Below, in pieces: positions 19,157 through 31,128 of a stretch of 64,000 nt of DNA. Position numbers and translations under genes: made by a program. The DNA is from Kitasatospora azatica KCTC 9699 (GTDB lineage Bacteria > Actinomycetota > Actinomycetes > Streptomycetales > Streptomycetaceae): assembly GCF_000744785.1 (NCBI RefSeq), contig NZ_JQMO01000003.1, positions 496,001-560,000 of the forward strand, in the 5' to 3' direction. Position 1 is the stretch's first letter, and each line of letters starts with the position of its first letter. The notes below the pieces were generated by a model. It saw only the letters and a program-made list of their open reading frames with translations, was not told where the DNA came from and made no database searches.

Positions 19157-20293
19157 CTACAGCAGTCCGTGCAGACCGTGACCGGGCCGTCCGGCCGTGC
19201 GCTGGACGGCCACGACGGCTGCGTCGTCCCCGAGGCGCCCGCCGGCATGAGCCAGCAGATCGCGGCGGATGTGGTTGACCAGTGCCTCCGGCGTGCAACC
19301 GGTCCAGCGGGCGACCCGTTCGGCAAGTGGGTAGAACACCCCGGCGCGGTCACGGGCCTCGACCACACCGTCGGTGTAGAGCAGGAGGGTGTCCCCGACC
19401 TCGAAGCGGAACGTGTCGTCCGGGTAGTCGTCCGCCACCAGACTGCCAAGGCCCAAGGGCGGTGCGGCGCCCGCGCCGTCGAGCAGGACGACGCGATCGT
19501 GGCGCAGCAGCAGCGGTGCCGGGTGCCCGCAGTTGGTCAGGTGAGCCACCGGGGCGTCGTCGGGGATGTCGAGGAACAGGGCGGTGACGAAGTGCTCTTC
19601 GGTCTCGCTGTCCGTCTGGGCGAAGTCGAGCAGGAAGCGGCTGACGTTGTGGTCCAGCGTGCAGGCGAGGTCGGGCAGCGTGGCGTGCTGTGCGGCGATG
19701 AGCCGAAAGGCACTGAGCAGCAGGGCGGACTCGCCGACCGCGGCCAGGCCCTTCCCCCGGACGTCTCCGACGATCATCCGCGTCCCGCTGCCGCTGCGGG
19801 TCGCGGTGTAGAGGTCGCCGCCGATCTGTGCCTCGTACTCCGCGGCCAGGTACACGGTGGCGATCTGCAGGGAGCCGATCTGTTCGGGAATCGGGCGCAG
19901 CAGAGCACGCTGAGCGGCTTCGGCCACCGACTGGGCACGGGCGAGCTGCCGGCTGCGGCGTTCCCGGACCACCGTGAAGAACACGATCATCGTCGACAGC
20001 GCGGCGAGTGCGACGAGCTGTGCCAGGTGGCCGCCCGCGGTCAGGCCACCGCGCAGGACGGCGATGAGGATGCCGGCGGCGACGGTGAGCGCTCCGACGG
20101 CGGCGGTGACCCGGGGCCCGGCCAGGGAGGGGGTCAGGGCGGGGGCGATCACGAGCAGCGGGCCGAGATGGGCTGCGGCGGGCGACTGGAGAATCGCGAC
20201 GGTGAGCCCCACGACGAGGGCGATCGGTACCAGCACCAGGGCGGGGGTGCGACCCCAGGGGTGCTCACCTGGTGAGCGCTGTCCGACGTCCAT
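19157..20293 (-). CDS. Membrane-anchored SpoIIE-type PP2C protein phosphatase
   Basis: 378 aa. Residues about 15-115 hold three to four hydrophobic helices (ALVLVPIALVVGLTVAIL, PLLVIAPALTPSLAG, LVALAALSTMIVFFTVV). A juxtamembrane helix RERRSRQLARAQSVAEAAQ follows. The phosphatase spans about 160-365: EYEAQIGGDLYTATRSGSG, VGDVRGKGLAAVGESALLL, LTNCGHPAPLLL, LLLYTDGVVEARDRAG and GRLGDDAAVVAVQ. Metal-binding aspartates of PP2C enzymes are present. This architecture is very common in Streptomyces and probably dephosphorylates a STAS-domain partner. ATG 20293 starts just after a GAGGG box. The gap to the next gene (147 bp) suggests it is not strictly co-transcribed with it. Confidence 0.85.
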   Translation of the reverse strand: MDVGQRSPGEHPWGRTPALVLVPIALVVGLTVAILQSPAAAHLGPLLVIAPALTPSLAGPRVTAAVGALTVAAGILIAVLRGGLTAGGHLAQLVALAALSTMIVFFTVVRERRSRQLARAQSVAEAAQRALLRPIPEQIGSLQIATVYLAAEYEAQIGGDLYTATRSGSGTRMIVGDVRGKGLAAVGESALLLSAFRLIAAQHATLPDLACTLDHNVSRFLLDFAQTDSETEEHFVTALFLDIPDDAPVAHLTNCGHPAPLLLRHDRVVLLDGAGAAPPLGLGSLVADDYPDDTFRFEVGDTLLLYTDGVVEARDRAGVFYPLAERVARWTGCTPEALVNHIRRDLLAHAGGRLGDDAAVVAVQRTAGRPGHGLHGLL

Positions 20294-20464
20294 GCCCTCA
20301 ACTGTGCGCTGCGCCCAAGTGCGCTGCATCCGGCATGTGCGCAGTTCGCGGTCCGGTCGATGTGCACGGATGTATCGCCGCCGGCGAGTGGTCGCCGCGG
20401 CCACTGCGGCATACGGGTGAATCTGTCCCTTCAGTGCGTTTATCCATGCCTATGATCCATTTTC

Positions 20465-21676
20465 GTGACGGAAAGTCAGAGCATCCCAGCGGCACGTGAC
20501 ACAGCCGACGTGGTCATCCTCGGCGCCGGGCCCGCCGGCCTGGTGCTCGGGAACCTGCTCCACGCGAGCGGCGTCGACTGTGTCGTGCTGGAACGTGCCA
20601 CCCGGGTGCAGGTCCAGGCCCGCTCACGCGCCGGCTTCCTCGCGGCCAACACCGTCCGGATCCTGGACCGGCACGGCCTCGCCGAGGGCCTGCGCCGGAA
20701 CGGCCGGGAGCACGCGACCTGCGAGTTCCGCAGCGAGGACGGCCGCTTCCGGCTGGACTACGGCAGCCTGGGCCGCAGGGAGCGGCACACCGTCTATCCG
20801 CAGCACGAACTGGTGACGGATCTGCTGACGCAGTACCTGGAGGCCGGCGGACGGGTTCGCTTCGAGACCGCGGCGGTGGCCGTGCACGGAGCGGACGGCC
20901 CGCGGCCCTCCGTCACCGTGCGCGAGGCCGACGGCCGGCCGGGCAGGTGGCAGGCCAGATACGTCGCCGGCTGCGACGGCCGGCACGGCGCGGCACGGCG
21001 CTCGCTCCCGCCCGGCACGGTCCGCCGCCACCAGCACGACCACGGCGTCTCCTGGCTCGGCCTGCTGGCCGAGGCGCCACCGAGTCTGGACGCCGTCGGC
21101 TACGCGGTGCACAGCCGGGGCTTCGCCGGGCACATGGCCCGAACCCCCGAGGTCACCCGCTACTACCTGCAGTGCGAGCGGGACGGCTCGCCCGAGGCCT
21201 GGTCCGAGGACCGGATCTGGGACGAACTGGCGCTGCGGATGCGCGTCGAGGACTACGGCCCGCTGCGCCGGGGCCGGATCGTCCACCGCTCCCTGGTCGG
21301 CCTGGAGTCCGACGTGATCGAGCCTCTGCGCCACGGCGCGCTCTTCCTCGCGGGCGACGCCGCGAGCCTGATCAGCCCGTCCGCCGCCAAGGGGGCGAAC
21401 CTCGCCGTGCTCGAGGCGGAGATCCTCGCCCGCGCCCTGATCGACGATCTCCGCCATGGCAGCGCCGAAGGCCTCGACCGCTACTCCGCGCAGTGCCTGG
21501 CGCACATCTGGCGCGCACAGGACTTCTCGCAGTGGATGGTCCAGCTGCTGCACGGCGTTCCCGGCTCGGCCGGCGGGTCGGTGTTCCACGACTCCCTGCG
21601 CCGTTCCCGCCTCGAATCGCTGCGCGTCTCCCGCAGCTGTCAGGACTGGTTCGCCGAGAACTACGTGGGCGTGTGA
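20465..21676 (+). CDS. FAD-dependent aromatic hydroxylase, PobA-like
   Basis: 403-aa flavoprotein monooxygenase of the p-hydroxybenzoate hydroxylase group, using NAD(P)H and O2 to hydroxylate an aromatic ring. Visible motifs are the FAD-binding VVILGAGPAGLVLGNLL near residue 16, the DG motif GCDGRHGAARRS near residue 165, and the GD motif LFLAGDAASLISPSAAKGANLA near residue 285, where PobA has PPTGAKGLNLA. PobA's R-S-R flavin/substrate segment appears as QARSRAGFL. Start is GTG at 20465. It is followed after 53 bp by an O-methyltransferase gene, so hydroxylation then methylation of one aromatic metabolite is plausible. The altered PPTG motif warns against assuming 4-hydroxybenzoate as substrate. 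Confidence 0.85.
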   Translation: MTESQSIPAARDTADVVILGAGPAGLVLGNLLHASGVDCVVLERATRVQVQARSRAGFLAANTVRILDRHGLAEGLRRNGREHATCEFRSEDGRFRLDYGSLGRRERHTVYPQHELVTDLLTQYLEAGGRVRFETAAVAVHGADGPRPSVTVREADGRPGRWQARYVAGCDGRHGAARRSLPPGTVRRHQHDHGVSWLGLLAEAPPSLDAVGYAVHSRGFAGHMARTPEVTRYYLQCERDGSPEAWSEDRIWDELALRMRVEDYGPLRRGRIVHRSLVGLESDVIEPLRHGALFLAGDAASLISPSAAKGANLAVLEAEILARALIDDLRHGSAEGLDRYSAQCLAHIWRAQDFSQWMVQLLHGVPGSAGGSVFHDSLRRSRLESLRVSRSCQDWFAENYVGV

Positions 21677-21729
21677 CACCCGCCTGAGAGAACCGTTTTT
21701 CCCCAGTACCGAAATGAGGATGCACCGCG

Positions 21730-23454
21730 ATGACGACGACAATGCCATGTGACACGGCCCGGTTACGCGAGACGGTCGACTTCGTCAGGGAACAGGACGC
21801 CGCGACCCTGCTGCCGCTCCTGCTGCCCGGGCTGGACGGCTTGGAACTGCGAGCGCTGGTGGACCGCTGCCGCTTCTCGCACGCCGCGCTCCTGATCTTC
21901 CCATCGGCTCCGGAGGGCTTGCGCACCGTTCTGGCCGACTGCGGGCTCGCCGCCGAGGTGGCGCCGCGGCCCAGCGTGGTCGTCCGCCAACGGCTCGCCG
22001 CGCGGCACGGGCGCGACGCGGCGGAGCTCGACGTTCAGATCGTCCGTCCGCGTGTGGCCGGCCCCGACGGGACGAGCCGGACGGTCGAGGTGTTCACGCT
22101 GACCGTGCCACCGGGTTCGGAGCTCGCCGGGATCGCCGAGCACGAACGTGCCCGGGAGCACGAGGCGCACCTCGCCTTCGAGGTCGAGCGCCCGGATCCC
22201 CTGGTCCTGCGCGGCATGTGCTCGATCCTGGCGCGGCACGGCGCGGTGGCCGAGGGCGGTGGGTACAACCCGCACGAGGACGGCACGGTGTTCTACTTCA
22301 CCGCTCCCACCGATTCCAAGGCCGGATACCGGCGGGTGGAGCTCTATGTGCCCGGCGACCACCGGGACGTCCTCGCCGCCCACTTGGCGGAGCACCAGGC
22401 GCGACAGCCTGCTGAAACGCTCCTGCGCCTGCTGACCGGGGCGTGGACGACCCAGGCCCTGGCCGTCTTCGCCGAGCTGCGGCTGCCCGACACCATGGAC
22501 ACGGACGCGGGAGTCGACGCCGAGGCGCTGGCGCGAGCCGTCTGCGCCGACCCGGAGAGCCTGGCGGCGCTCCTGCGCTACCTCGCGATGCTGGACGTGG
22601 TGGCAACCGACCGGCGCGGCTTCCGGCTCACCGAGCTCGGCGCGCTGCTGCGGGCGAACGCCCCGGGTTCGATGCGTCCGCTCGCTCTCATGTACGGCGG
22701 CCCGTTCTACCAGTCCTTCACGGGCCTCGGGCACACGGTGCGGACCGGGGAGGTGGCCTTCGACCGTCTCTTCGGCGAGAACCACTTCGACTACTTCGCC
22801 CGCCGCCCCGAACTCGCGGACCTGTTCGACCAGTCCATGGCCGCCAGCTCGCGCATGTTCGAGCCGCTCCCCGCACACCCGGCCGTCACCGCCGCGAGTG
22901 CGGCACCGAACGCCGGGACGGTCGTCGATGTCGCGGGCGGGAACGGGGAACTGCTCGGCCGCATCCTCACCGCGCACCCGCGCCTCAACGGTGTTCTGCT
23001 CGAACGCCCGCACGCCGTCGAGGCCGCGCGTCGGTCCCTCGGCGCCGCCGGCCGCGGCGAGCGGTGCACCTACCTGGCAGGCGACTTCGCGGACGTGCCG
23101 CCGGGCGGCGACGTCTACATCCTCTCCAGGATCCTGCACGACTGGGACGACGACCGCTGCCGGGAGATCCTGCGCCACTGCGCCCGCGCGATGCACGCCG
23201 AAGCCGACCTGCTCATCGTCGAACGCGTGCTGCCCGCCGACGACTCGGCCTCACTGGCCACCTCCTGGGACCTCCACATGAGGTGCAACGTCGGAGGCCG
23301 CGAACGCCGTGCCGACCACTACGCCCGGCTGCTCGCCGACGCGGGGCTGGCACTCGTGAGCCTCGCACCGCTGCCGCTGGGTGCCGCCGTGCTCCATGCC
23401 CGCAAGGCCGACACACCCGGTCCCGACCGGACGCCCCATCAGATGAGCCCGTAG
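21730..23454 (+). CDS. O-methyltransferase (family 2) with an unrecognised N-terminal domain
   Basis: 574 aa. Residues about 240-560 are a plant-type/actinobacterial O-methyltransferase: a winged-helix dimerisation part (ALAVFAELRLPDTM, LAMLDVVATDRRGFRLTELG), SAM motif VVDVAGGNGELLGRIL near 398, LAGDFADVPPGGDVYIL, and the LHDWDDDRCREILRHC segment with the usual catalytic His. Residues 1-235 form a separate region (LPLLLPGLDGLELRALVDR; RTVEVFTLTVPPG; ILARHGAVAEGGGYNP; RRVELYVPGDHRDVLAAHL) that I cannot assign. The usual enzymes are 330-350 aa, so this is a fusion. It is the second gene of an operon with the PobA-like hydroxylase. An efficient terminator follows. Confidence 0.8.
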   Translation: MTTTMPCDTARLRETVDFVREQDAATLLPLLLPGLDGLELRALVDRCRFSHAALLIFPSAPEGLRTVLADCGLAAEVAPRPSVVVRQRLAARHGRDAAELDVQIVRPRVAGPDGTSRTVEVFTLTVPPGSELAGIAEHERAREHEAHLAFEVERPDPLVLRGMCSILARHGAVAEGGGYNPHEDGTVFYFTAPTDSKAGYRRVELYVPGDHRDVLAAHLAEHQARQPAETLLRLLTGAWTTQALAVFAELRLPDTMDTDAGVDAEALARAVCADPESLAALLRYLAMLDVVATDRRGFRLTELGALLRANAPGSMRPLALMYGGPFYQSFTGLGHTVRTGEVAFDRLFGENHFDYFARRPELADLFDQSMAASSRMFEPLPAHPAVTAASAAPNAGTVVDVAGGNGELLGRILTAHPRLNGVLLERPHAVEAARRSLGAAGRGERCTYLAGDFADVPPGGDVYILSRILHDWDDDRCREILRHCARAMHAEADLLIVERVLPADDSASLATSWDLHMRCNVGGRERRADHYARLLADAGLALVSLAPLPLGAAVLHARKADTPGPDRTPHQMSP

Positions 23455-23466
23455 CGAGTCCGTCAG

Positions 23467-23518
23467 GCCAGGGGTGCCTCGCAGGTGCGCGTTCGCACGA
23501 GCGCGGGGCACCCCTGGC
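23467..23518. terminator. Bidirectional terminator between convergent genes
   Basis: GCCAGGGGTGCC (23467-23478) pairs perfectly with GGCACCCCTGGC (23507-23518). An inner stem GTGCG/CGCAC sits in the loop. It lies between the methyltransferase stop and the convergent xdhC stop. Confidence 0.75.
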
Positions 23519-23533
23519 GATCCGCTTGGCGGG

Positions 23534-24344
23534 TCATTCCCCTTCGGTTTCGAAGGTCCGCAGCAGGTCTGCTGCGACGCTCACGGCAATGGTCGCGGGT
23601 TCCTTGCCGGTGATGTCGGCCAGCCCGATCGGGGTCTTGATCCGATCGATGGTGGCCTCGTCGTGACCGCCCTCGGTGGCGAGGCGATTGCGGAACCGCA
23701 CCCACTTGGCCGCCGACCCGATCAGCCCGATGGAGCCGAGATGGGTCGTGCGCAGGGCGGCGTCGCACAGCGCGGCGTCCTCGGCGTGATCATGGGTCAT
23801 GATCAGGACGTGGGTGCCGCGCGGCAACCCGGCCAGCGCCTCCTCCGGCAGCAGCGGCGTGTGATGCACGGTCACCTGCGCCACCGCGTCTGCCAGCACG
23901 TCGAGCCGCTCCTCGGTGAGGAGGTCGGAGCGGGTGTCGATCAGATGGAGGTCGAGGTCCTGACGTGCCAGGATGCGGGCCAGTTCCAGCCCGATGTGCC
24001 CGACGCCGAAGATCGCCACCGCCCGTGCCGTCGGCAGCGGTTCGAGCAGCACCGAGACCGTGCCGCCGCAGCACTGCACGCCGTGCCTGTTGGTCACCTT
24101 GTCGTTCAGGGCGAAATCGATCAGCTCCGGCTCGGGCTTGGCCGCGGCGATCATCTCCCGGGCCCGATCGATCGCGACGGCCTCGACATTGCCGCCACCG
24201 ATCGAGCCCCACGTCTCGGTGCGCCCCACGACGAGTTTCGCACCGGCCTCGCGCGGGGCATGGCCGCGCACGGTCACGACGGTCACCAGCACGCCGGACT
24301 CCCGGCGGGCTCGCAACCGTACGACCGCGGCGACCCACGTCATG

Positions 24345-24352
<8 letters not shown>
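23534..24352 (-). CDS. xdhC: XdhC-family molybdenum cofactor insertion/sulfuration chaperone
   Basis: 272 aa. XdhC binds molybdenum cofactor, promotes its sulfuration and delivers it to xanthine dehydrogenase. N-terminal part: VLVTVVTVRGHAPREAGAKLVV, ETWGSIGGGNVE (the conserved G-S-I-G-G-G), and NRHGVQCCGGTVSVLLEPL with the paired cysteines of the family. C-terminal Rossmann part: VAIFGVGHIGLELARIL near 125 and GSIGLIGSAAKWVRFRNRLA near 225. It is the last gene of xdhA-xdhB-xdhC. Its start overlaps the xdhB stop by 8 bp; ATG 24343 is an alternative start. Confidence 0.9.
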
Positions 24353-26713
<2,361 letters not shown>

Positions 26714-26717
<4 letters not shown>

Positions 26718-28177
26718 GACGACACCGCCTCGGTGGTCTGCGCGTACAGCTTCGGCAGGCTCTGGCCGAGCATCGCGCAACGGTAGTCGGCGCTGGCGCG
26801 GTGATCGTTCATCGGCGTGCCCTCGGCCCGCAGCACCCCGGCCGCGGCCTCGACGGTCGCCGCCGCCCACGGCCTGCCCTCCAGGGCCGCCTCGGTGGCG
26901 AGGGCCCGGATCGGGGTGGCGGCCACACCGCCCAGGCCGATGCGTGCCTTGCGGACGATCCCGTCCTCGATGTCGAGCGCGAAAGCGACTGCCACACTGG
27001 AGATGTCGTCGAAGCGACGCTTGGCGATCTTGTGGAAGGCCGTGACCGGCGACAGCGGCAGCGGGATGCGCACCGTGCGGATCAGCTCGCCGGGACGGCG
27101 CACGCTCTGCCGGTAGCCGGTGAAGTAGTCCGCCAGCGGGACCTCGCGCTCACCGTCGGCGTCGGCGAGCACCACCGACGCCTCCAGCGCGAGCAGCGCC
27201 GGCGGGCTGTCACCGATGGGCGAGCCGGTCCCCAGGTTGCCGCCGAGGGTCGCACCGTTGCGGATCAGCCGGGACGCGAACTGCGGGAACAGCTCTGCCA
27301 ACAGCGGGACGGCGCCGTCGAGGCGGCGTTCGATCTCGGTGAGCGTCAGCGCCGCCCCGATCTCGACGCGGTCGGATTCGACCCGCAGCTCCCGCAGTTC
27401 CGCCAGCCGGTCGATGGCGACCACGCAATCCGCCCGGCGGGAACGGATATTGACCTCCACGCCCCAGTCGGTCGAGCCGGCGACCACCACCGCGTCGGGC
27501 CGCTCACGCAGCAACCGCAGCGTTTCGGCCAGGGTGTCCCTGCGCAGGAACGCGCTGTCGTCCCGGGTGTATTCGGTGGCAACCGGTGCGGGCGGGGACT
27601 GCTCGCGACGCTGCGCCAGCGGGTCCTCATCGGCAGGCGTGCCGACGGCGAACGCGGCATCGCGAATCGGACGATAGCCGGTGCAGCGGCACAGGTTTCC
27701 GCTCAGCGCGTGCAGATCGAAACCGTTCGGACCGTGCTCGGCGTCGGTGCGGTCGGCCGGGTCCGCCGGCGCGCAGCGGTCGGGTCGGTAGTACTCGGCG
27801 GCCATGCTGCAGACGAATCCCGGCGTGCAGTAACCGCATTGGGAGCCGCCGCGGACCGCCATCTCCTGCTGCACCGGGTGCAGGGTGGGCGGCCTGCCGG
27901 GTTCGCCGGCGGTGGCGAGGCCTTCGGAGGTGACGATCTCCTGACCGTCGAGCGCCGCGACCGGGACCAGGCAGGCGTTGACCGCCACCCAGTCGGTGGG
28001 CTTGTTCACCCCCGGACGGGCCACCAGGACCGAACAGGCACCGCATTCACCCTCGGCGCAACCTTCCTTGGTGCCGGTGAGGCCACGCTCGCGCAGAAAA
28101 TCCAGCACCGTGGTGTGCGGCGCGGCCGGTGAGATCGGTGCTTCTCTCCCATTGACCTTGATCCGCGCCGCTACCAT
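26714..28177 (-). CDS. xdhA: Xanthine dehydrogenase small subunit (two [2Fe-2S] clusters plus FAD)
   Basis: 487-aa electron-transfer subunit. Residues about 1-95 are a plant-type ferredoxin (KEGCAEGECGACSVLV). Residues about 95-180 bind the second cluster (GGSQCGYCTPGFVCSMAAEY and NLCRCTGYRPIRDA). Residues about 210-480 are the FAD_binding_5 and CO_deh_flav_C domains (VVVAGSTDWGVEVNIR; NGATLGGNLGTGSPIGDSPPALLALEA; FHKIAKRRFDDISSVAVAF; IGLGGVAATPIRA). ATG 28177 gives the expected N terminus; longer readings have no ribosome-binding site. It is the first gene of the xdhABC operon, which probably serves purine breakdown. Confidence 0.93.
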
Positions 28178-28257
28178 GACAGGCCTTCGATTCGGTGCGC
28201 GATCGGTCGATTCATCATGTTCGCCAATGTCAGGCAGCTTTCTGTGTTCAGACGCGC

Positions 28258-28356
28258 CACGTGCGAGGAGCGGGCGCGGAAACGGCACGCCCACAGCGAT
28301 GTGCCGGCAGGTCACGTGGGAGGAGCGGGCGCGGAACGGCACGCACAGCAACGTGC
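28258..28356. repeat. Imperfect direct duplication of about 45 bp upstream of xdhA
   Basis: Copy one (28258-28304) and copy two (28313-28356) share CACGTG, GAGGAGCGGGCGCGGA, CGGCACGC and CACAGC, ending in GTGC, with a few single-base differences and small gaps. CACGTG itself is palindromic. The rest of the 28178-28661 gap has no supported gene. The duplication could hold paired regulator sites for xdhA, which starts about 80 bp away, or be a neutral duplication. Confidence 0.7.
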
Positions 28357-28661
28357 GTGGCGGCGGTGACGGGAAACCCGGAAGGTGCCTTGGCCGGGCA
28401 GATCAGAGCGGCGTGCTCAGCAGCCGTGCGCGATCCGACCCGGAACCCAGACCGTGCGGCGGGCGAGGCGACCGAGATCAGAGCAGGTGCACATCCGCTG
28501 GTCGCCTCCTTTCGGTCGTCACGGGTCGGCGTCTTGACGCAAAGTAATGGCTCGGGCCACCGAGGTCAAGAGCGTGACCTGTCCCGCCGCCGGTCGCGGC
28601 GGGGCCCCGCCGCGTGGGTCCGGGTGCGGCGGGGCCTCGGGAGTGCGGGTGTCAGCAGCCG

Positions 28662-31001
28662 TCAGACGGCGAGGATCTGCCAGTCCTGGTTGTCGCCGCC
28701 GGTGGTGGGCCACTGGACGACATGGGCGCCGTCGGCGGTGGAGGCGTCCTTGACGTCGGCGCACCACCCGCTGCGGACGTTGACGAGCCGGTAGTAGCCG
28801 CTGGTCGTGGAGGGGACGAGCTGCCACCCCTGGTTGTCGCCGCCGTTGCCGGTCCACTGGTCGAGGTTCGCGCCCTGGGTGGAGCTGCCGGGGCTCTCGA
28901 GGACCTTGCCGCTCTTGACGTTGGACAGCCGGTAGGACCCGTCCGCGTTGGGCACCAGCTTCCACTGCTGGTTGGTGCCGCCGGTCCAGGGCCACTGGAT
29001 GACACTGGCGCCGTCGGCGGTGGAGGCGTCGCTGACGTCCATCACCTTGCCGCTCCTGCGGTTGACCAGTTTGAAGGTGCCCAGGTCCGCGCCGAAGGGC
29101 CGGTCGTAGACCTCCAGGCTGCGGATGGACGCCCACACACCGTCCGGTAGCCCGGTGACCGTGACGCGTATGTACCGTGCCTGGGTGCGGAACTGGGAGA
29201 CCTGGACCTGGCTGGTGCTGGTCGTGGTGGTGAGGTCGGCCAACGTGGTCCAGGCGGCGTTGTCGGTGGAACCCTCGATCCTGTACCGGTAGTTGGTCTT
29301 GTCCAGCTCCCAGGCGATCCGGGTGCCGGTCAGTGAGCGGGTCGAGCCGAGGTCGACCTTCAACCAGTGGCCGGTGCTGCCGTCGTTGGCGCACCAGCGG
29401 GTGGCGGTGGCCCCGTCGATCGCCTTGGCCGCGGTGTTGCCCTTGGAGCTCTCCTCGCTGTCGGCGGTCGCGGTCCGGCCGGGGGCGATGTCGGCCGGCT
29501 GCACGCTCCGGTCGAGGACGACGCCGATGACGCTGTCCTGGGGGTGGGTGGTGCGGTCGATGCCGTTGATCGTGACCCGGCCGTCGGCGCTGACGCTGGA
29601 GGAGAGGCTGCCGCCGGACCGTACGTCGAACACCCGGGTGACCTGCGCGTCGCCGATCGGCGGGGTGGTGAAGGTGGTTCCGCTGTAGCCGGGCAGCAGG
29701 TGGACGTAGAAGGTGTTGTCCTTGTACGTGAAGCCGTACTGGCCGTCCACCGGGTTCCACGGGCCGCCGCGGGTGCCGTAGACGGACTGGCCGCAGGCGG
29801 TCATGAAGGTGCCGATCTGCCGCAGCAGGCCGGCCTGGGCGTCGGAGACGGTGCCGTGCCGGTCCGGGCCGACGTTGACCATCACGGTCATGTTCCGCAC
29901 CCAGCAGTTGACCAGGATGTTCATGGCGGTGCCGTAGCTCATGACAGGGGAGTTGGAGAAGCCCCACGTGCCACCGACGCTGAAGACCTTCTCGACCAGC
30001 CTGCCCGTGCGGATCTCCCCGCTCGGCACCCCCGGGCCCTCGTCGCTGTCGTAGTCGCCCTTCCAGCCGGAGCGCGAGGTGGCGACGATGTCGGGCTGGT
30101 GCTTGCGGACCATGCCCATCAGGCCCAGCGGCTTGCCACTGGCGTCCGTCTCGCCGTACGCGGCGTCCACCGGCCACTGGTTGGCGGTGTCGCGGAACTG
30201 GCCGGGCTCCCAGAAGAACGCGCCGGCCGCGTCGGTGCCCTGCTCCGCGACCCAGCCGCCGTCCCACCACAGGTCGTCGATCACGCCGTACTGGGTGACC
30301 AGCTCCTTGACCGACTCGTACACCTCGGTCTTCATGATCCGCGCGTTCTCCTTGTGCGCGGGATCGGTGGTGTAACCCCAGGGGTTCGTCGCGCAGTTGG
30401 TGCCGGTCACGTCGTAGTAGCCGGGGTAGCGCCAGTCGATCGGCGAGTAGTACAGGCCCACCCTCAGACCGGCCGCCCGCACCGCCGCGACATAGTCCTT
30501 GACGAAGTCACGGCTGAGCGGCGCCTGCCCGGAGTTCCAGCTGTTGGGGTGGTTCAGCGGCCACAGCGCGAAGCCGTCGTGGTGGCGGGTGGTCAGCGTC
30601 GTGTACCTCGCCCCGAAGTCCTTCGCCAACTGGGCCCAGGCCGCCGGGTTGTAGGCATCGGCGGTGAACTGCTCGCTGGTCGCGTCGGTGACGAACTTCT
30701 GATAGTTCGCCGGGGTGACCGCGGCGTTGTGCATGTACCACTCGCCCTTGGCCGGGCCCGCGTACACGCCCCAGTGGATGAACATCCCCAGCTTGGCGTC
30801 CATCAGCCACTGGATCTTGGAGTCCGGCTGCTGCTCGAGGCCCAGGTCGGTCTGCGGGATCCGCAGCGGCGGGAGCGGCAGCGGGTCGGCGGTCGTCGCG
30901 GCGTACGCGGGCGTCGTCATGGCGACGGAGCCGACCGTGGCGGCAACCGTCATGGCCGCCACGCCGACGAGAACCGATCTGCGCGGGATGGATTCCGGCA
31001 C
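28662..31001 (-). CDS. Secreted GH29 alpha-L-fucosidase with F5/8-type C and ricin-type lectin domains
   Basis: 779 aa from GTG 31001, with AAGGAG 5 nt upstream. Residues 1-40 are a twin-arginine-type signal (PRRSVLVGVAAM, cleavage near AYA-ATT). The GH29 catalytic domain spans about 55-400: GMFIHWGVYAGPAKGEWYM, TTRHHDGFALW, GLYYSPIDWRYPGYY, and DDLWWDGGW with the likely nucleophile Asp. A beta domain follows. A discoidin/CBM32-like module lies at about 510-640 (ATRWCANDGSTGHWLKVDLG). A CBM13 beta-trefoil ends the protein at about 650-779 with QQWK, QGWQ and QDWQ repeats. It removes terminal fucose from plant or other glycans outside the cell. It is probably co-directional with the GH43 gene upstream (127-bp gap). 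Confidence 0.9.
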   Translation of the reverse strand: MPESIPRRSVLVGVAAMTVAATVGSVAMTTPAYAATTADPLPLPPLRIPQTDLGLEQQPDSKIQWLMDAKLGMFIHWGVYAGPAKGEWYMHNAAVTPANYQKFVTDATSEQFTADAYNPAAWAQLAKDFGARYTTLTTRHHDGFALWPLNHPNSWNSGQAPLSRDFVKDYVAAVRAAGLRVGLYYSPIDWRYPGYYDVTGTNCATNPWGYTTDPAHKENARIMKTEVYESVKELVTQYGVIDDLWWDGGWVAEQGTDAAGAFFWEPGQFRDTANQWPVDAAYGETDASGKPLGLMGMVRKHQPDIVATSRSGWKGDYDSDEGPGVPSGEIRTGRLVEKVFSVGGTWGFSNSPVMSYGTAMNILVNCWVRNMTVMVNVGPDRHGTVSDAQAGLLRQIGTFMTACGQSVYGTRGGPWNPVDGQYGFTYKDNTFYVHLLPGYSGTTFTTPPIGDAQVTRVFDVRSGGSLSSSVSADGRVTINGIDRTTHPQDSVIGVVLDRSVQPADIAPGRTATADSEESSKGNTAAKAIDGATATRWCANDGSTGHWLKVDLGSTRSLTGTRIAWELDKTNYRYRIEGSTDNAAWTTLADLTTTTSTSQVQVSQFRTQARYIRVTVTGLPDGVWASIRSLEVYDRPFGADLGTFKLVNRRSGKVMDVSDASTADGASVIQWPWTGGTNQQWKLVPNADGSYRLSNVKSGKVLESPGSSTQGANLDQWTGNGGDNQGWQLVPSTTSGYYRLVNVRSGWCADVKDASTADGAHVVQWPTTGGDNQDWQILAV

Positions 31002-31014
31002 CGTAACTCCTTCT

Positions 31015-31028
31015 GTTCGACGTTGAAC
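31015..31028. promoter_or_regulatory. Palindrome in the GH29 leader, candidate operator
   Basis: GTTCGACGTTGAAC reads the same on the other strand at 12 of 14 positions. It lies immediately upstream of the ribosome-binding site of the fucosidase gene. Its size and symmetry suit a LacI- or TetR-type operator; the binding protein is unknown. Confidence 0.35.
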
Positions 31029-31128
31029 GATGGTGTTGAGGTTGTCGGCGCGTGTCGCCCGGCGGCGCTCGATCGGGCCACCCGCCGGGCGGGCCCGGTC
31101 GCCGGCCGGGCCCGCTGCTGTCAGTCGG

